A DNA stretch of 64,000 bases from CAVZOY01 sp963777095 (lineage in GTDB: Bacteria > Actinomycetota > Actinomycetes > Mycobacteriales > Geodermatophilaceae): the NCBI GenBank assembly GCA_963777095.1, contig CAVZOY010000001.1, forward strand, positions 186,001 to 250,000, given 5' to 3'. The position numbers and the translations under genes were made by a program. This document shows positions 45,132-54,212 of the stretch, piece by piece. Below the pieces are notes generated by a model that searched no databases, was not told the origin of the DNA, and saw only the letters and a program-made list of their open reading frames with translations. The stretch's first letter is position 1; each line of letters starts with the position of its first letter.

Positions 45132-47677
45132 TGGCTCCCGCTCCGCCCCCCGGAGTCCTCGGTGGGCGCCCCGCAGGGCTCACGTCCATCCACCTCGAGG
45201 ACGACGACCTCGATCCGCGCGCCCGCCTCGTCGTCGTGGGCAACGGCATGGCCGGTGCCCGGCTGGTCGAGGAGGTGCTCGAGCGCGGCGGCGGCGAGCA
45301 GTTCCGGATCACCGTGCTCGGCGACGAGCCGCACGGCAACTACAACCGGATCATGCTGTCGCCGGTGCTCGCCGGCGAGGAGCACGAGGACGACATCGTG
45401 CTCAACAGCCACGACTGGTACGCCGACAACGGCGTGAGCCTCCGGGCCGGCGTCCGGGGCGAGCGGATCGACACCGCGGCCAAGATCGTCCACTGCTCCG
45501 ACGGCGGCACCGTCCCCTACGACCACCTGGTCCTCGCGACCGGCAGCTACTCGTTCATCCCGCCGATGAAGGGCGTCCGCACCGACGACGGCGAACTGCT
45601 GCCCGGGGTCCACGGCTTCCGCACCATCGACGAGACCCGGGCGATGCTCGACGCGGTCGGCCGGTGCACGAAGGCCGTCGTGATGGGCGGCGGGCTGCTC
45701 GGCCTGGAGGCCGCCCGCGCGCTGCAGGGCCACGGGCTGCAGGTCGAGCTCGTGCACGCCATGCCCTACCTGATGAACATGCAGCTCGACGCGGAGGCCG
45801 GCGCGATCCTCAAGCGCAGCGTCGAGTCCCTGGGGATCAGCGTGAACCTCGACGTCTTCGCCACCGAGGTGTTCGGGGACGGGCGCGTCGAGGGGGTCGG
45901 GCTCGCCGACGGACGGCGACTGGACGCCGACCTGCTCGTCGTCGCCGCCGGCGTCCGGCCGCACACCGACATCGCCGTCCGATCCGGGCTGGAGGTGGAG
46001 CGCGGCATCGTCGTCGACGACCAGCTGCGCACCGACGACCCCGACGTCTACGCGATCGGCGAGTGCGCCCAGCACCGCGGCGAGGTCTACGGCCTCGTGG
46101 CCCCCGCCTGGGAGCACGCCGTCGTCCTGGCCGACGTCCTCACCGGGACCAGGCCCGACGCGGAGTACCACGGCAGCCGGACGGCGACGAAGCTCAAGGT
46201 GGCCGGCGTCGACGTCGCCACCATGGGCATCAACACGCCGCAGCGCGACGAGGACGAGTTCCTCGTCATCTCCGAGCCCAGGCGCGGCGTCCACCTGTCG
46301 GTGGTGATCCGGGACGACAAGCTCGTCGGCGCGACGCTGCTCGGCGACACCCGCAAGGTCGCCTTCCTGACGCAGGCGTTCGACCGCGGCTCGCCGCTGC
46401 CCGAGGAGCGGATCCGGCTGCTGGTCGACCTCTCCGACGGCGCGGAGGAGGTCGGCGTCGCCGACATGCCCGCGGAGTCGCAGGTCTGCAACTGCAACGG
46501 CGTCACCAAGGGCGCGATCTGCGGTGCGGTCGCCGACGGCTGCGGCAGCGTCGGCGAGGTCATGGACCGCACCCGCGCCGGCAAGGGCTGCGGCTCGTGC
46601 AAGTCGCTGGTCAAGCAGATCGTGGAGTGGGCGGCCGACGGCGACCTGACGGAGGACCCGGCGGCGTCGTGGTACGTGCCGGGCATCCCGTTGGCCAAGC
46701 CGGAGCTCATGGCCGCGATCCGGGAGCAGGACCTGCGCAGCGTCTCCGCGGTGTTCGCGGCGCTCGCCCCGGGCGGTGTCGACGACGCGAAGTCCAAGAT
46801 GGGCCTCACCTCGCTGCTGAAGATGATGTGGGGGGTCGACTTCCTGCCGGAGAAGGACGGGGAGTTCATCAACGACCGCGTGCACGCCAACATCCAGCGC
46901 GACGGCACGTTCTCCGTCGTTCCGCAGATGAAGGGTGGGGTGACCACGCCGGCGCAGCTGCGCAGGATCGCCGACGTCGCCGAGAAGTACGAGGTGCCGA
47001 TGGTGAAGGTCACCGGCGGCCAGCGGATCGACCTGCTCGGCGTCCGCAAGGAGGACCTGCCGGCCATGTGGGACGACCTGGGCATGCCGTCCGGGTACGC
47101 GTACGGCAAGAGCATGCGGACGGTGAAGACCTGCGTGGGCAGCGACTTCTGCCGCTTCGGGCTGGACGACTCGACCCAGCTCGGCATCGACCTCGAGACC
47201 CGGTTCCAGGGCATCGAGAGCCCGGCGAAGATCAAGATGGCCGTGGTCGGCTGCCCGCGCAACTGTGCCGAGGCCTACGTCAAGGACGTCGGTGTCGTGG
47301 CGGTCGGCCACGGCAAGTGGGAGGTCTACGTCGGCGGGGCCGCCGGGGCGTCGGTGCGCAAGGGCGACCTGCTGGCCACGGTCTCGTCTCCGGAGGAGGT
47401 GCTCACCCTCACCGGCCGGTTCCTGCAGTACTACCGGGAGAACGCCAACTGGCTGGAGCGCACCTACGACTTCGTGCCTCGCGTCGGCCTGGACACGATC
47501 CAGCAGGTGCTGATCGACGACAGCGAGGGCATCGTCGCCGATCTGGACGCCGGCATCCAGCGCTCGATCGACGCCTACACCGACCCCTGGGGCCAGGACG
47601 CGAAGGAGCCGGCCACGCCCGGCCAGTTCCGGCCGTCCCTGCCGCTGATCGCCCTTCCGAAGGTGCCCGTCCGATGA
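45131..47677 (+). CDS. nirB: Nitrite reductase [NAD(P)H] large subunit
   Basis: NirB reduces nitrite to ammonium with NAD(P)H. The 848-residue protein has an FAD/NAD part (about 32-330; LVVVGNGMAGARLVEEVLER, VVMGGGLLGLEAARALQGHG), a BFD-like [2Fe-2S] part (about 450-500; CNCNGVTKGAI and GCGSCKSLVKQI) and the siroheme/[4Fe-4S] part with TCVGSDFCRFG near 668 and GCPRNCAEAYVKDVG near 707. ATG 45131 shares its A with the preceding stop; its own stop overlaps nirD (ATGA). Confidence 0.96.
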   Translation: MAPAPPPGVLGGRPAGLTSIHLEDDDLDPRARLVVVGNGMAGARLVEEVLERGGGEQFRITVLGDEPHGNYNRIMLSPVLAGEEHEDDIVLNSHDWYADNGVSLRAGVRGERIDTAAKIVHCSDGGTVPYDHLVLATGSYSFIPPMKGVRTDDGELLPGVHGFRTIDETRAMLDAVGRCTKAVVMGGGLLGLEAARALQGHGLQVELVHAMPYLMNMQLDAEAGAILKRSVESLGISVNLDVFATEVFGDGRVEGVGLADGRRLDADLLVVAAGVRPHTDIAVRSGLEVERGIVVDDQLRTDDPDVYAIGECAQHRGEVYGLVAPAWEHAVVLADVLTGTRPDAEYHGSRTATKLKVAGVDVATMGINTPQRDEDEFLVISEPRRGVHLSVVIRDDKLVGATLLGDTRKVAFLTQAFDRGSPLPEERIRLLVDLSDGAEEVGVADMPAESQVCNCNGVTKGAICGAVADGCGSVGEVMDRTRAGKGCGSCKSLVKQIVEWAADGDLTEDPAASWYVPGIPLAKPELMAAIREQDLRSVSAVFAALAPGGVDDAKSKMGLTSLLKMMWGVDFLPEKDGEFINDRVHANIQRDGTFSVVPQMKGGVTTPAQLRRIADVAEKYEVPMVKVTGGQRIDLLGVRKEDLPAMWDDLGMPSGYAYGKSMRTVKTCVGSDFCRFGLDDSTQLGIDLETRFQGIESPAKIKMAVVGCPRNCAEAYVKDVGVVAVGHGKWEVYVGGAAGASVRKGDLLATVSSPEEVLTLTGRFLQYYRENANWLERTYDFVPRVGLDTIQQVLIDDSEGIVADLDAGIQRSIDAYTDPWGQDAKEPATPGQFRPSLPLIALPKVPVR

Positions 47678-48017
47678 GCCTCACCGAAGCCGCCGTCACC
47701 GCACCGGCCACGACGCCGGCGCCCACACCGTCGGCATGGTCGACGACGTCCCGCCGGGGGAGGGGCGGACCTTCGTGGTGGCCGGCACCCAGGTGGCGGT
47801 GTTCCGGCTGCGGGACGGCTCGCTGCACGCCACCCAGGCGGCCTGCCCGCACGCCGGGGGACCGCTCGCCGACGGGCTGAGCGACGTCGACGTGCTGGTC
47901 TGCCCGCTGCACCAGTACGCCTACCGGTGGTCCGACGGCGCCTCGACCTCCGGCGCCGCACCGATCCGGACGTACCCCGTGCGCGAACGGGACGGCTACC
48001 TCGTCGTCGAGGTGTGA
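47674..48017 (+). CDS. nirD: Nitrite reductase small subunit (frameshifted near start)
   Basis: NirD is the Rieske-like small partner of NirB. The ATG at 47674 overlaps the nirB stop and encodes MSLTEAAVTAPATT; one base then seems lost near 47715, after which AHTVGMVDDVPPGEGRTFVV continues to 48017. ACPHAGGPLADG and CPLHQYAYRW keep both Cys-x-His pairs of the [2Fe-2S] Rieske site, which many NirD proteins lack. Repaired length is about 114 residues. Confidence 0.9.
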
Positions 48018-48020
48018 GCG

Positions 48021-49445
48021 TCAGGGGCCCCAGTCGACTTTGCCCATGGGGGCGCGTTCGTCGATGGCCTCGCCGTCGGCGCCGATGACCGCGACGGAAG
48101 CGAGGTCCACCGGGATCGGCACCACGGCGACGCCGTCGCTGAGCGGGAATCCACCGACGAGCTCCTCGTCGGAGCTCCACGCCTGGGCGGCGGACATGCC
48201 GGGCGGGGCCACCACGACGAGGCTGCTCGTCGGCAACGCCTGGTCGGTGTCGCCACAGCGGATCACGAACACCTGCTGATCGAGCGCGGCACCCGCGGGC
48301 CGGATCTCGGAACCGCAGGCGAGGGCGCTGAACCCTGCGCCGGCACCCCAGCCGAGGGAGCCGGTGACCCAGACGGCGCCGCCCTGCACCTGGGCGGCGA
48401 CGACCGACAGCCGTGCGGTACCGCCGTCCCGCATGGGCAGGTCGCCGGCCCACACCACCGTGAAGTCCACGAAGGAGGTCCACCCGCCCAGACGGGAGAG
48501 GAACTCGTCGACGGCGGCCCCGATCGCGGCGTCGCCGGGTGCGGGCGGGGGTGCCGGCCGCAGCCGGGTGAGGTCGACGGCGGGAGGGACGAAGTCCGGC
48601 GCCCGTTCCGTCTCCGGCAGGCCCGTGAACTCCGCGCCGTTGCGCAGGACGCGGTACCGCAGTGCCCGGTCGATGGACGCGTCGACCTGAGTCCCGTAGA
48701 TGACGGCGATGCCGTCCAGCGTCTGAACCCGCCCGAACCGACGGGTGATCTCGCCATCCGGCTCGATGAGGCGCATGAAGGACACCTCGACCCGGTCGCC
48801 CGGTGCGCCCACGACGATGACGAAACTCGTCGCGGGTGCGCCGTGCGGGACGGTGGGCGTCAACATGGCGACCGGCTCGTCGGAGTCGACGATGCGCGGC
48901 TCGCCGTACACCCTCATCTCCTCGGGCTCCGCATACCGCGGGCCGGTGAACCACGCGATCGCGACGGAGCCGAGCTCGTCGAGGTCGGCAGGGTCCGCAC
49001 CCTCGTCCCGCGGTACGCCGGCCGGCGCCGCGCCGGCCACGAGCGCCCACCGCGCATCGTCGAACTGCGCCGCGTACACCACGCGACGCGTGTCCAGGGG
49101 CGGCTGGCGCACCTCGCTGTCCGACGCATGGGTGGTCCATGGCCGCCGGCGGAGTCCCTCGACGAACGCGACGTCACCGGCGAGCGTGCCCCTGGTCGGC
49201 GTCGTGTAGACGCCCGTCGGCGTGGACGGTGCAGCCGGGTCGGAGTCCGGCCCGCCGGAGCGGATGGCCGGCACGGCGACGAGGACGGCTGCCGCGACGG
49301 CCCCGACCGCGGCCGCCGCCCACTGCCGGCGGCGTCGGTCGCGGACCCGCGCCGCCACCGTCGCGGCGAGCTCGTCGGCGTCCTGCGGCGGTGGCGCGGT
49401 CCGCACGGCGAGTGACTCCAGGCGGGTGCGCAGCTCGGTGTCCAT
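48021..49445 (-). CDS. Large single-pass membrane protein, putative sigma-factor partner
   Basis: The 474-residue protein has a short cytoplasmic N-terminus (MDTELRTRLESLAVRTAPPP, then Arg-rich RVRDRRRRQW), one membrane helix (AAAAVGAVAAAVLVAVPAIR) and an external domain of about 400 residues that I do not recognise. Its ATG 49445 shares a base with the stop of the SigE-family sigma gene (TGATG), so they are coupled. By position it is a candidate anti-sigma or sensor, although the cytoplasmic part is too short to be a classical ZAS domain and lacks the His-x3-Cys-x2-Cys motif. Confidence 0.6.
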   Translation of the reverse strand: MDTELRTRLESLAVRTAPPPQDADELAATVAARVRDRRRRQWAAAAVGAVAAAVLVAVPAIRSGGPDSDPAAPSTPTGVYTTPTRGTLAGDVAFVEGLRRRPWTTHASDSEVRQPPLDTRRVVYAAQFDDARWALVAGAAPAGVPRDEGADPADLDELGSVAIAWFTGPRYAEPEEMRVYGEPRIVDSDEPVAMLTPTVPHGAPATSFVIVVGAPGDRVEVSFMRLIEPDGEITRRFGRVQTLDGIAVIYGTQVDASIDRALRYRVLRNGAEFTGLPETERAPDFVPPAVDLTRLRPAPPPAPGDAAIGAAVDEFLSRLGGWTSFVDFTVVWAGDLPMRDGGTARLSVVAAQVQGGAVWVTGSLGWGAGAGFSALACGSEIRPAGAALDQQVFVIRCGDTDQALPTSSLVVVAPPGMSAAQAWSSDEELVGGFPLSDGVAVVPIPVDLASVAVIGADGEAIDERAPMGKVDWGP

Positions 49446-49951
49446 CACCACCGCTCCCCTCGGACGGTCGCAGGGGTGGCGAGGGACGCGCGGAGCCGTT
49501 CCAGCCCGCGGGCCACCTGTGTGTTGACCGTGCTGGCCGAGCAGCCCATCAGCTCGGCAGTGCGCTGCTCGGACAGGTCCTCGAAGTAGCGGAGCACCAC
49601 CGCGGCGCGCATCCGCGCGGGGAGCTCCAGCAGCGCGTCTCGAAGCTCCTCGTCCTCGTCCTGCACGGCGAAGGGGGCAGCCTGCTCGGGCAGGTCGTCC
49701 ATGACCTGCTCGGTCGACGAGAGCCGGCGTCGCCAGCTGATCTGCGTCGTGACCAGCGCCCGGCGCACGTAGGCCGAGGGCGTCCCCTCACGGGTGATCC
49801 GTGGCCAGTGGCGGTAGCACGCCATCAACGCCGTCTGCACGAGGTCCTCCGCATGGCCGCGGTCACCGGTGAGGAGTACCGCGAGGCGGAGGAGGGCCGC
49901 CTGTTCCGCGGACACGAAGTCCGTGAAGCCGGCCCTGTCCTCGGCGCGCAT
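49445..49951 (-). CDS. SigE-family ECF sigma factor
   Basis: The 168-residue protein is an ECF sigma factor of the actinobacterial SigE-like family (TIGR02983 type): FTDFVSAEQAALLRLAVLLT opens region 2, AEDLVQTALMACYRHWPRI follows, and VLRYFEDLSEQRTAELMGCS plus ASTVNTQVARGLERL form the region 4 helix-turn-helix. It is the first gene of a two-gene unit with the large membrane protein. It lies between the two halves of the nitrate locus without evident link to it. Confidence 0.88.
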   Translation of the reverse strand: MRAEDRAGFTDFVSAEQAALLRLAVLLTGDRGHAEDLVQTALMACYRHWPRITREGTPSAYVRRALVTTQISWRRRLSSTEQVMDDLPEQAAPFAVQDEDEELRDALLELPARMRAAVVLRYFEDLSEQRTAELMGCSASTVNTQVARGLERLRASLATPATVRGERW

Positions 49952-50036
49952 CAGGCCCCCTCTGCAGGTTCCTGACTCCTACACGCATCGAGCGCCGCCG
50001 GAGACCCACACGGCGCGCGAGATCGAGCGCCTTCCG

Positions 50037-50834
50037 TCAGGTGCGGGGGAGGCCCAGGTCGGCGAGGGCGGCGCTGACGGTGTCCTCGCGGACGAAGTCG
50101 AGCGCCAGCAGCCGGTGCACGAGCACGCCGCGGCGGGTGAGCCGCAGGTCGGCCATGCGCAGCCGCGGTAGCGCGGCGCCACCGGGCCGGGGTGCCGCGG
50201 GCGGCGGGTCGAGCAGCCCGCGGTGCTGCAGGTCGGCGACGTCCTCGACGGCGCCCCATTCGCGCCAGCCACGCGGGTCGGCGGGCAGCGGGGCCATCGG
50301 CAGCGGCGTCCGCTCCCGGCGGCCGACGGCGGCCAGCAGCGCGAGCTGGCGACCGGTCAGCTCGGACGTCGTCCGGAGCGCCCGGTCGACGACGCCGGCG
50401 TCGAGGTCGGGGGAGACGGCCACCTCGGCCAGCAGGTAGCCGAGGTGGCGCACCCGCCACTCGTCGGTCTCACCGCGTGCCGCGCGCACGACCGCCTCGG
50501 CCAGGGCGTCCGCCGGACTCCGCCCGGCGTCCGCGGCGAAGAAGCCGTCGGTGCGGGGCTCGCGCCCCTGGGCGGCGCGGGTCGCCGCGAGCTCCACCGC
50601 GAAGGCCAGGACCGCGCCGGCGCGCATCCGCTCCCGGGCGGGCAGCGCCGCACCCGTGAGGTCGTCGGCGGCCCGGCACAGGCAGGCGGCCTGCTCAGGA
50701 GACAGGCGGATCCGGGACGTCGCCTCGCCGTAGAGGATCCCGGCGGCGGAGCGGGCCATCGACCCGGCGACGGGCTCGCCGGACTCCACCAGCAGCCTGC
50801 CGGCCGATGCCGCGCCCTCCCCGAGATCCGTCAC
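50037..50834 (-). CDS. Hypothetical protein, possible winged-helix C-terminus
   Basis: About 265 residues from GTG 50834 (start not certain; the frame is open to 51017). The first two thirds are alpha-helical and alanine-rich without membrane segments. The last third (GRQLALLAAVGRRERTPLPM, EDVADLQHRGLLDPP, LRLTRRGVLVHRLLALDFV) resembles a winged-helix arrangement. I do not recognise a family. It is divergent from narK. Confidence 0.55.
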   Translation of the reverse strand: MTDLGEGAASAGRLLVESGEPVAGSMARSAAGILYGEATSRIRLSPEQAACLCRAADDLTGAALPARERMRAGAVLAFAVELAATRAAQGREPRTDGFFAADAGRSPADALAEAVVRAARGETDEWRVRHLGYLLAEVAVSPDLDAGVVDRALRTTSELTGRQLALLAAVGRRERTPLPMAPLPADPRGWREWGAVEDVADLQHRGLLDPPPAAPRPGGAALPRLRMADLRLTRRGVLVHRLLALDFVREDTVSAALADLGLPRT

Positions 50835-50909
50835 GCCGACGATCTTCGCCGGTCGCGGGCGCCGTCCGCACACCGGTGCGCCGGCCCTCACCATTCCGTG
50901 GCACCCGCG

Positions 50910-50958
50910 GTGAGCAGAACGGAACACGACTTCTCCCGGACGGCGACCGTCGGGAAAC
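50910..50958 (+). promoter_or_regulatory. Predicted GlnR(-NnaR) operator of narK
   Basis: Boxes on an 11-base pitch: GTGAG (50910), GGAAC (50921), TCTCC (50932), GCGAC (50943), GAAAC (50954). GTGAG-n6-GGAACACGAC and GTCG-n-GAAACG-n-GGCC are shared, without gaps, with the region upstream of nasC. The last box ends 22 bases before ATG 50981, the same distance as at nasC. Confidence 0.7.
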
Positions 50959-50980
50959 GCGGCCTCGGGAGGGTTCCGCC

Positions 50981-52394
50981 ATGGCCGCACCCACCCGCCC
51001 GCCGTCCACCGGCGCACCGACGAACACGGTCGCGCCAGCTCCCCAGCAGACCCTCGCGCCGCCCCGGCGCGGGCGCTGGATCGAGGACTGGCGCCCCGAG
51101 GACCAGCAGTTCTGGGAGACCACCGGCAAGGGCGTCGCCCGCCGCAACCTGTTCTTCTCGATCTTCTCCGAGCACATCGGCTTCTCGATCTGGAGCCTGT
51201 GGTCGGTGCTCGTGCTGTTCCTGCCCGAGCCGGTGTTCGGCATCGATCCGGCCGGCAAGTTCCTGCTGACGACGCTGCCGACGGCGCTGGGCGCCTTCGT
51301 CCGGCTGCCGTACACGTTCGCCGTCGCCAAGTTCGGCGGCCGCAACTGGACCATCGTCAGCGCCGCCCTGCTGCTGATCCCGACGATCGCCACCGCGATC
51401 GTGCTCGAGCCCGGCGTCTCGTTCACGACGCTGCTGGTGGTCAGCTGCCTGGCCGGCGTCGGCGGCGGCAACTTCGCCAGCTCGATGGCGAACATCAACG
51501 CCTTCTACCCCGACCGGTACAAGGGCTGGGCGCTCGGGCTCAACGCCGGCGGCGGCAACCTCGGCGTCCCCGTCGTCCAGCTGGTCGGCCTGCTCGTGCT
51601 GGCCACCGCCGGGGTCGAGCACCCGCGGCTGGTCCTGTTCGTCTACATCCCGCTGATCGTGGTCGCCGCGCTCGGCGCCGCGCTGCTCATGGACAACCTG
51701 ACGCAGCGCGCGCAACCAGCCGCGGGCCATGCGGGAGGCGACCCGCGAGCCGCACACCTGGATCATGTCGTTCCTCTACATCGGCACGTTCGGCTCGTTC
51801 ATCGGGTTCGGGTTCGCCTTCGGCCAGGTGCTGCTCAACCAGTTCACCGGCTCCTTCGCCACGCCGCTGGCCGCCGCGTCGCTCACCTGGCTCGGCCCGC
51901 TGCTCGGCTCGCTGATCCGGCCGCTCGGCGGCTCGCTGGCCGACCGGTTCGGCGGCGCGCGCATCACCTTCTGGAACTTCGTCGCCATGGCAGGCGGCGC
52001 GGCCGTGGTGCTCATGGCGAGCCGGCTCGAGTCGCTGCCGCTGTTCGTCGTCGGCTTCGTGACGCTGTTCGTGCTCAGCGGCATCGGCAACGGCTCGACC
52101 TACAAGATGATCCCGGCGATCTTCCGGTCCCAGGCGCTGCAGGCCGTCGCGGAGGGCGGGGACGCCGACGCCGCCGACCGGCGGGCGCTGCGGATGTCCG
52201 GCGCGCTCATCGGCATCGCCGGCGCAATCGGTGCCTTCGGCGGGGTGCTGGTGAACCTGGCGTTCCGGCAGTCGTTCATGACCACCGGCACCGGCGACTC
52301 GGCCTACCTGGTGTTCATCGCCTTCTACGTCGTCTGCGTGGCCGTCACGTGGACGGTCTACCTGCGGCCGCGCGCCTCCCTCGGCCGCGTCTGA
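50981..52394 (+). CDS. narK: Nitrate/nitrite transporter, NarK type (frameshifted)
   Basis: A 12-helix major facilitator of the nitrate/nitrite porter family. The N-terminal half has FSEHIGFSIWSLWSVLVLFL and GVGGGNFASSMANINAFYPD, one of the two conserved nitrate signature stretches; the second half has FGQVLLNQFTGSFATPLAA and VLSGIGNGSTYKMIPAIF, the other. An extra C near 51712 breaks the frame between DNLTQ and ARNQPRAMREATREPHTWIM. Repaired length is about 471 residues. GGGAGGG precedes ATG 50981. It supplies nitrate to NasC and may export nitrite. Confidence 0.92.
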
Positions 52395-52454
52395 GGAGTG
52401 CGGAGTGGACCCGCGGGTGTTACGCCGACGAATTCACTCCGCCACCATGGCCGC

Positions 52455-53027
52455 ATGGCGATCGAGGTGCGCCCCGCGACCGAGTTCGACGACGTCCGGA
52501 CCCTGGTCGGGCCGAAGCGGCCGGACGCGAACGTGTGCTGGTGCCTGAGCTACCGCATCCCGTCGAAGGAGAACGTCGAACTCCGTGGCCCCGCACGGGG
52601 CGAGCGCGTCCGGCAGCTGGTCCGGGAGGATCCGCCGCCGGGCGTGCTCGCGTACGACGGCGACGAGGTGGTCGGCTGGGCCGCCGTCCATCCGCGCGCC
52701 GACACGACCTTCGCCCGCAACCGCAAGATCCCCACCGTCGACGACCTCGAGGTCTGGTCCCTGTGGTGCATCCGGGTGCGCCCGGGACACCGGGGGACGG
52801 GGATCGCCCACCACCTGGTCGACGGCGCCGTGCAGTTCGCCCGCGCCCGGGGCGCACCGGCGGTCGAGGGCTATCCGGTCGACAACAAGGGCAAGAAGGT
52901 CGACCTCACGATGGCCTACGTCGGCACGCGGAAGCTCTTCGAGCGGGCCGGGTTCGTCAAGGCGGCCGACACCGACTCGGTGATCAACGGCTTTCCGCGC
53001 GTGCTGATGCGGCTCGATCTCCGCTGA
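52455..53027 (+). CDS. GNAT family acetyltransferase
   Basis: The 190-residue protein shows MAIEVRPATEFDDVRTLVGP, the acetyl-CoA motif IRVRPGHRGTGIAHHLVDGA near residue 115, and YVGTRKLFERAGFVKAADTD at the end. CWCLSYRIPSKENVE near residue 28 is typical of a subgroup of actinobacterial GNATs. The substrate is unknown. It converges on nnaR. Confidence 0.83.
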   Translation: MAIEVRPATEFDDVRTLVGPKRPDANVCWCLSYRIPSKENVELRGPARGERVRQLVREDPPPGVLAYDGDEVVGWAAVHPRADTTFARNRKIPTVDDLEVWSLWCIRVRPGHRGTGIAHHLVDGAVQFARARGAPAVEGYPVDNKGKKVDLTMAYVGTRKLFERAGFVKAADTDSVINGFPRVLMRLDLR

Positions 53028-53040
53028 GCGGCCGTGTCGT

Positions 53041-54165
53041 TCAGACCTTCAGGCGGTAGCCCCGCTTGACCACGGTCTCGACCAGCGGCGCCCCGAGCGC
53101 CGCGCGCAGCCGGGTCACCGCCATCTCGACCGCGTGCCCGTCACCCCCGCCACCCAGGCCGGCCACCAGGTCGGGGCGGGGGACGACGACGCCGGGCCGC
53201 TCGGCCAGCGCGCGCAGCACGGCCAGGGGCCCGGGCGCGAGCTCGACCAGCCGGTCGTCGACGACGGCGCCGTACCCGCGCACCTGCAGCGTGTGCCCGG
53301 CGGCGGCCACGACCGGATCCCGCTCGGGCAGCTGGGCGACGACCTCGCGGGCCAGCGCCCCGAGCCGGGCCCGCGCCGGCTGGAGCGTCGGCACACCCGC
53401 CGCCTCGAGCGGCCCGGCGGTGACCGGGCCGACGGCGATCGGGAGCACCCGGCCGCGCAGGGCGGCGACGACCGCGTCGCCGAGCCCGAGCTCGGCGGCG
53501 ACGGTCAGCAGGCTGGCCGCGGCGGGTGCGCTGGTGAAGGTCACCGCGTCGACGCAGCCGGCGGCGATCGACGACACCAGCCGGTGCAGCGGCGCGACGT
53601 CCTCGGGCATCACCCAGCGGTAGACCGGGACGGTCAGCACCTCGGCGCCGGTGTTCCGCAGGGCGGCCACGAGGTCGGACAGCGGGTCGCCGTGCAGCTG
53701 GACGGCGATGCGTCGCCCCTCGAGCGGGCCCTCGGCGCCGGACAGCAGGTGCGAGAGCACCTCCGCCGACGACTCGGACTCCGGCGACCAGGCGTCGACC
53801 AGTCCGCCGCCGCGGATCGCACCGCGCGCCTTGGGGCCACGGGCCAGCACGCGGGCGGGACGGAGGTGCTCGACGAGCGGCAGGTCCCAGGCGTCGGCGG
53901 CCTCGAGCCACCCCCGGAAGCCGACGCCGGTCGTGGCGATGACCAGGTCGACCGGGCGCTCGAGCACCCGCTGGGTGGCGGCGACCAGCTCGGCGTCGTC
54001 GGACAGCGGCACGATCCTGATGGCCGGGGCGTAGACGACCCGCGCGCCCCGCCGGTCGAGCAGCGCGCCGAGTTCCTCGCGGCGGCGCGCCGCGGTGACC
54101 GCGACCGTGTAGCCGGCCAGCGGGAGCTCGGAGGTGCGGATCTCCAGCGGCTCCGGAGTGCTCAC
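53041..54165 (-). CDS. nnaR: NnaR-type regulator: HemD-like domain + winged helix
   Basis: The 374-residue protein has a uroporphyrinogen-III-synthase-like domain (about 15-265; LAGYTVAVTAARRREELGAL, VDAVTFTSAPAAASLLTVAA) fused to an OmpR-type winged helix (about 280-374; LAPGPLAVLRALAERPGVVV, VEMAVTRLRAALG, VETVVKRGYRLKV). This architecture is that of NnaR, which acts with GlnR on nitrate/nitrite assimilation genes in Streptomyces and mycobacteria. Start GTG 54165. Its position beside narK fits that role; the HemD part may read a tetrapyrrole (siroheme is the NirB cofactor) or be catalytically inactive. Confidence 0.85.
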   Translation of the reverse strand: MSTPEPLEIRTSELPLAGYTVAVTAARRREELGALLDRRGARVVYAPAIRIVPLSDDAELVAATQRVLERPVDLVIATTGVGFRGWLEAADAWDLPLVEHLRPARVLARGPKARGAIRGGGLVDAWSPESESSAEVLSHLLSGAEGPLEGRRIAVQLHGDPLSDLVAALRNTGAEVLTVPVYRWVMPEDVAPLHRLVSSIAAGCVDAVTFTSAPAAASLLTVAAELGLGDAVVAALRGRVLPIAVGPVTAGPLEAAGVPTLQPARARLGALAREVVAQLPERDPVVAAAGHTLQVRGYGAVVDDRLVELAPGPLAVLRALAERPGVVVPRPDLVAGLGGGGDGHAVEMAVTRLRAALGAPLVETVVKRGYRLKV

Positions 54166-54212
54166 GCGTTACCCCCTCGGTGGCCCGGCGCGTCCATGGT
54201 GCGTGCTCCGCG

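Noticed and set aside
50010..50045. CGAGATCGAGCG...CCTTCCG near the hypothetical gene end, resembling the first half of R2
   Set aside because: No second 17-base block at the fixed distance, so not counted as an R2 copy.
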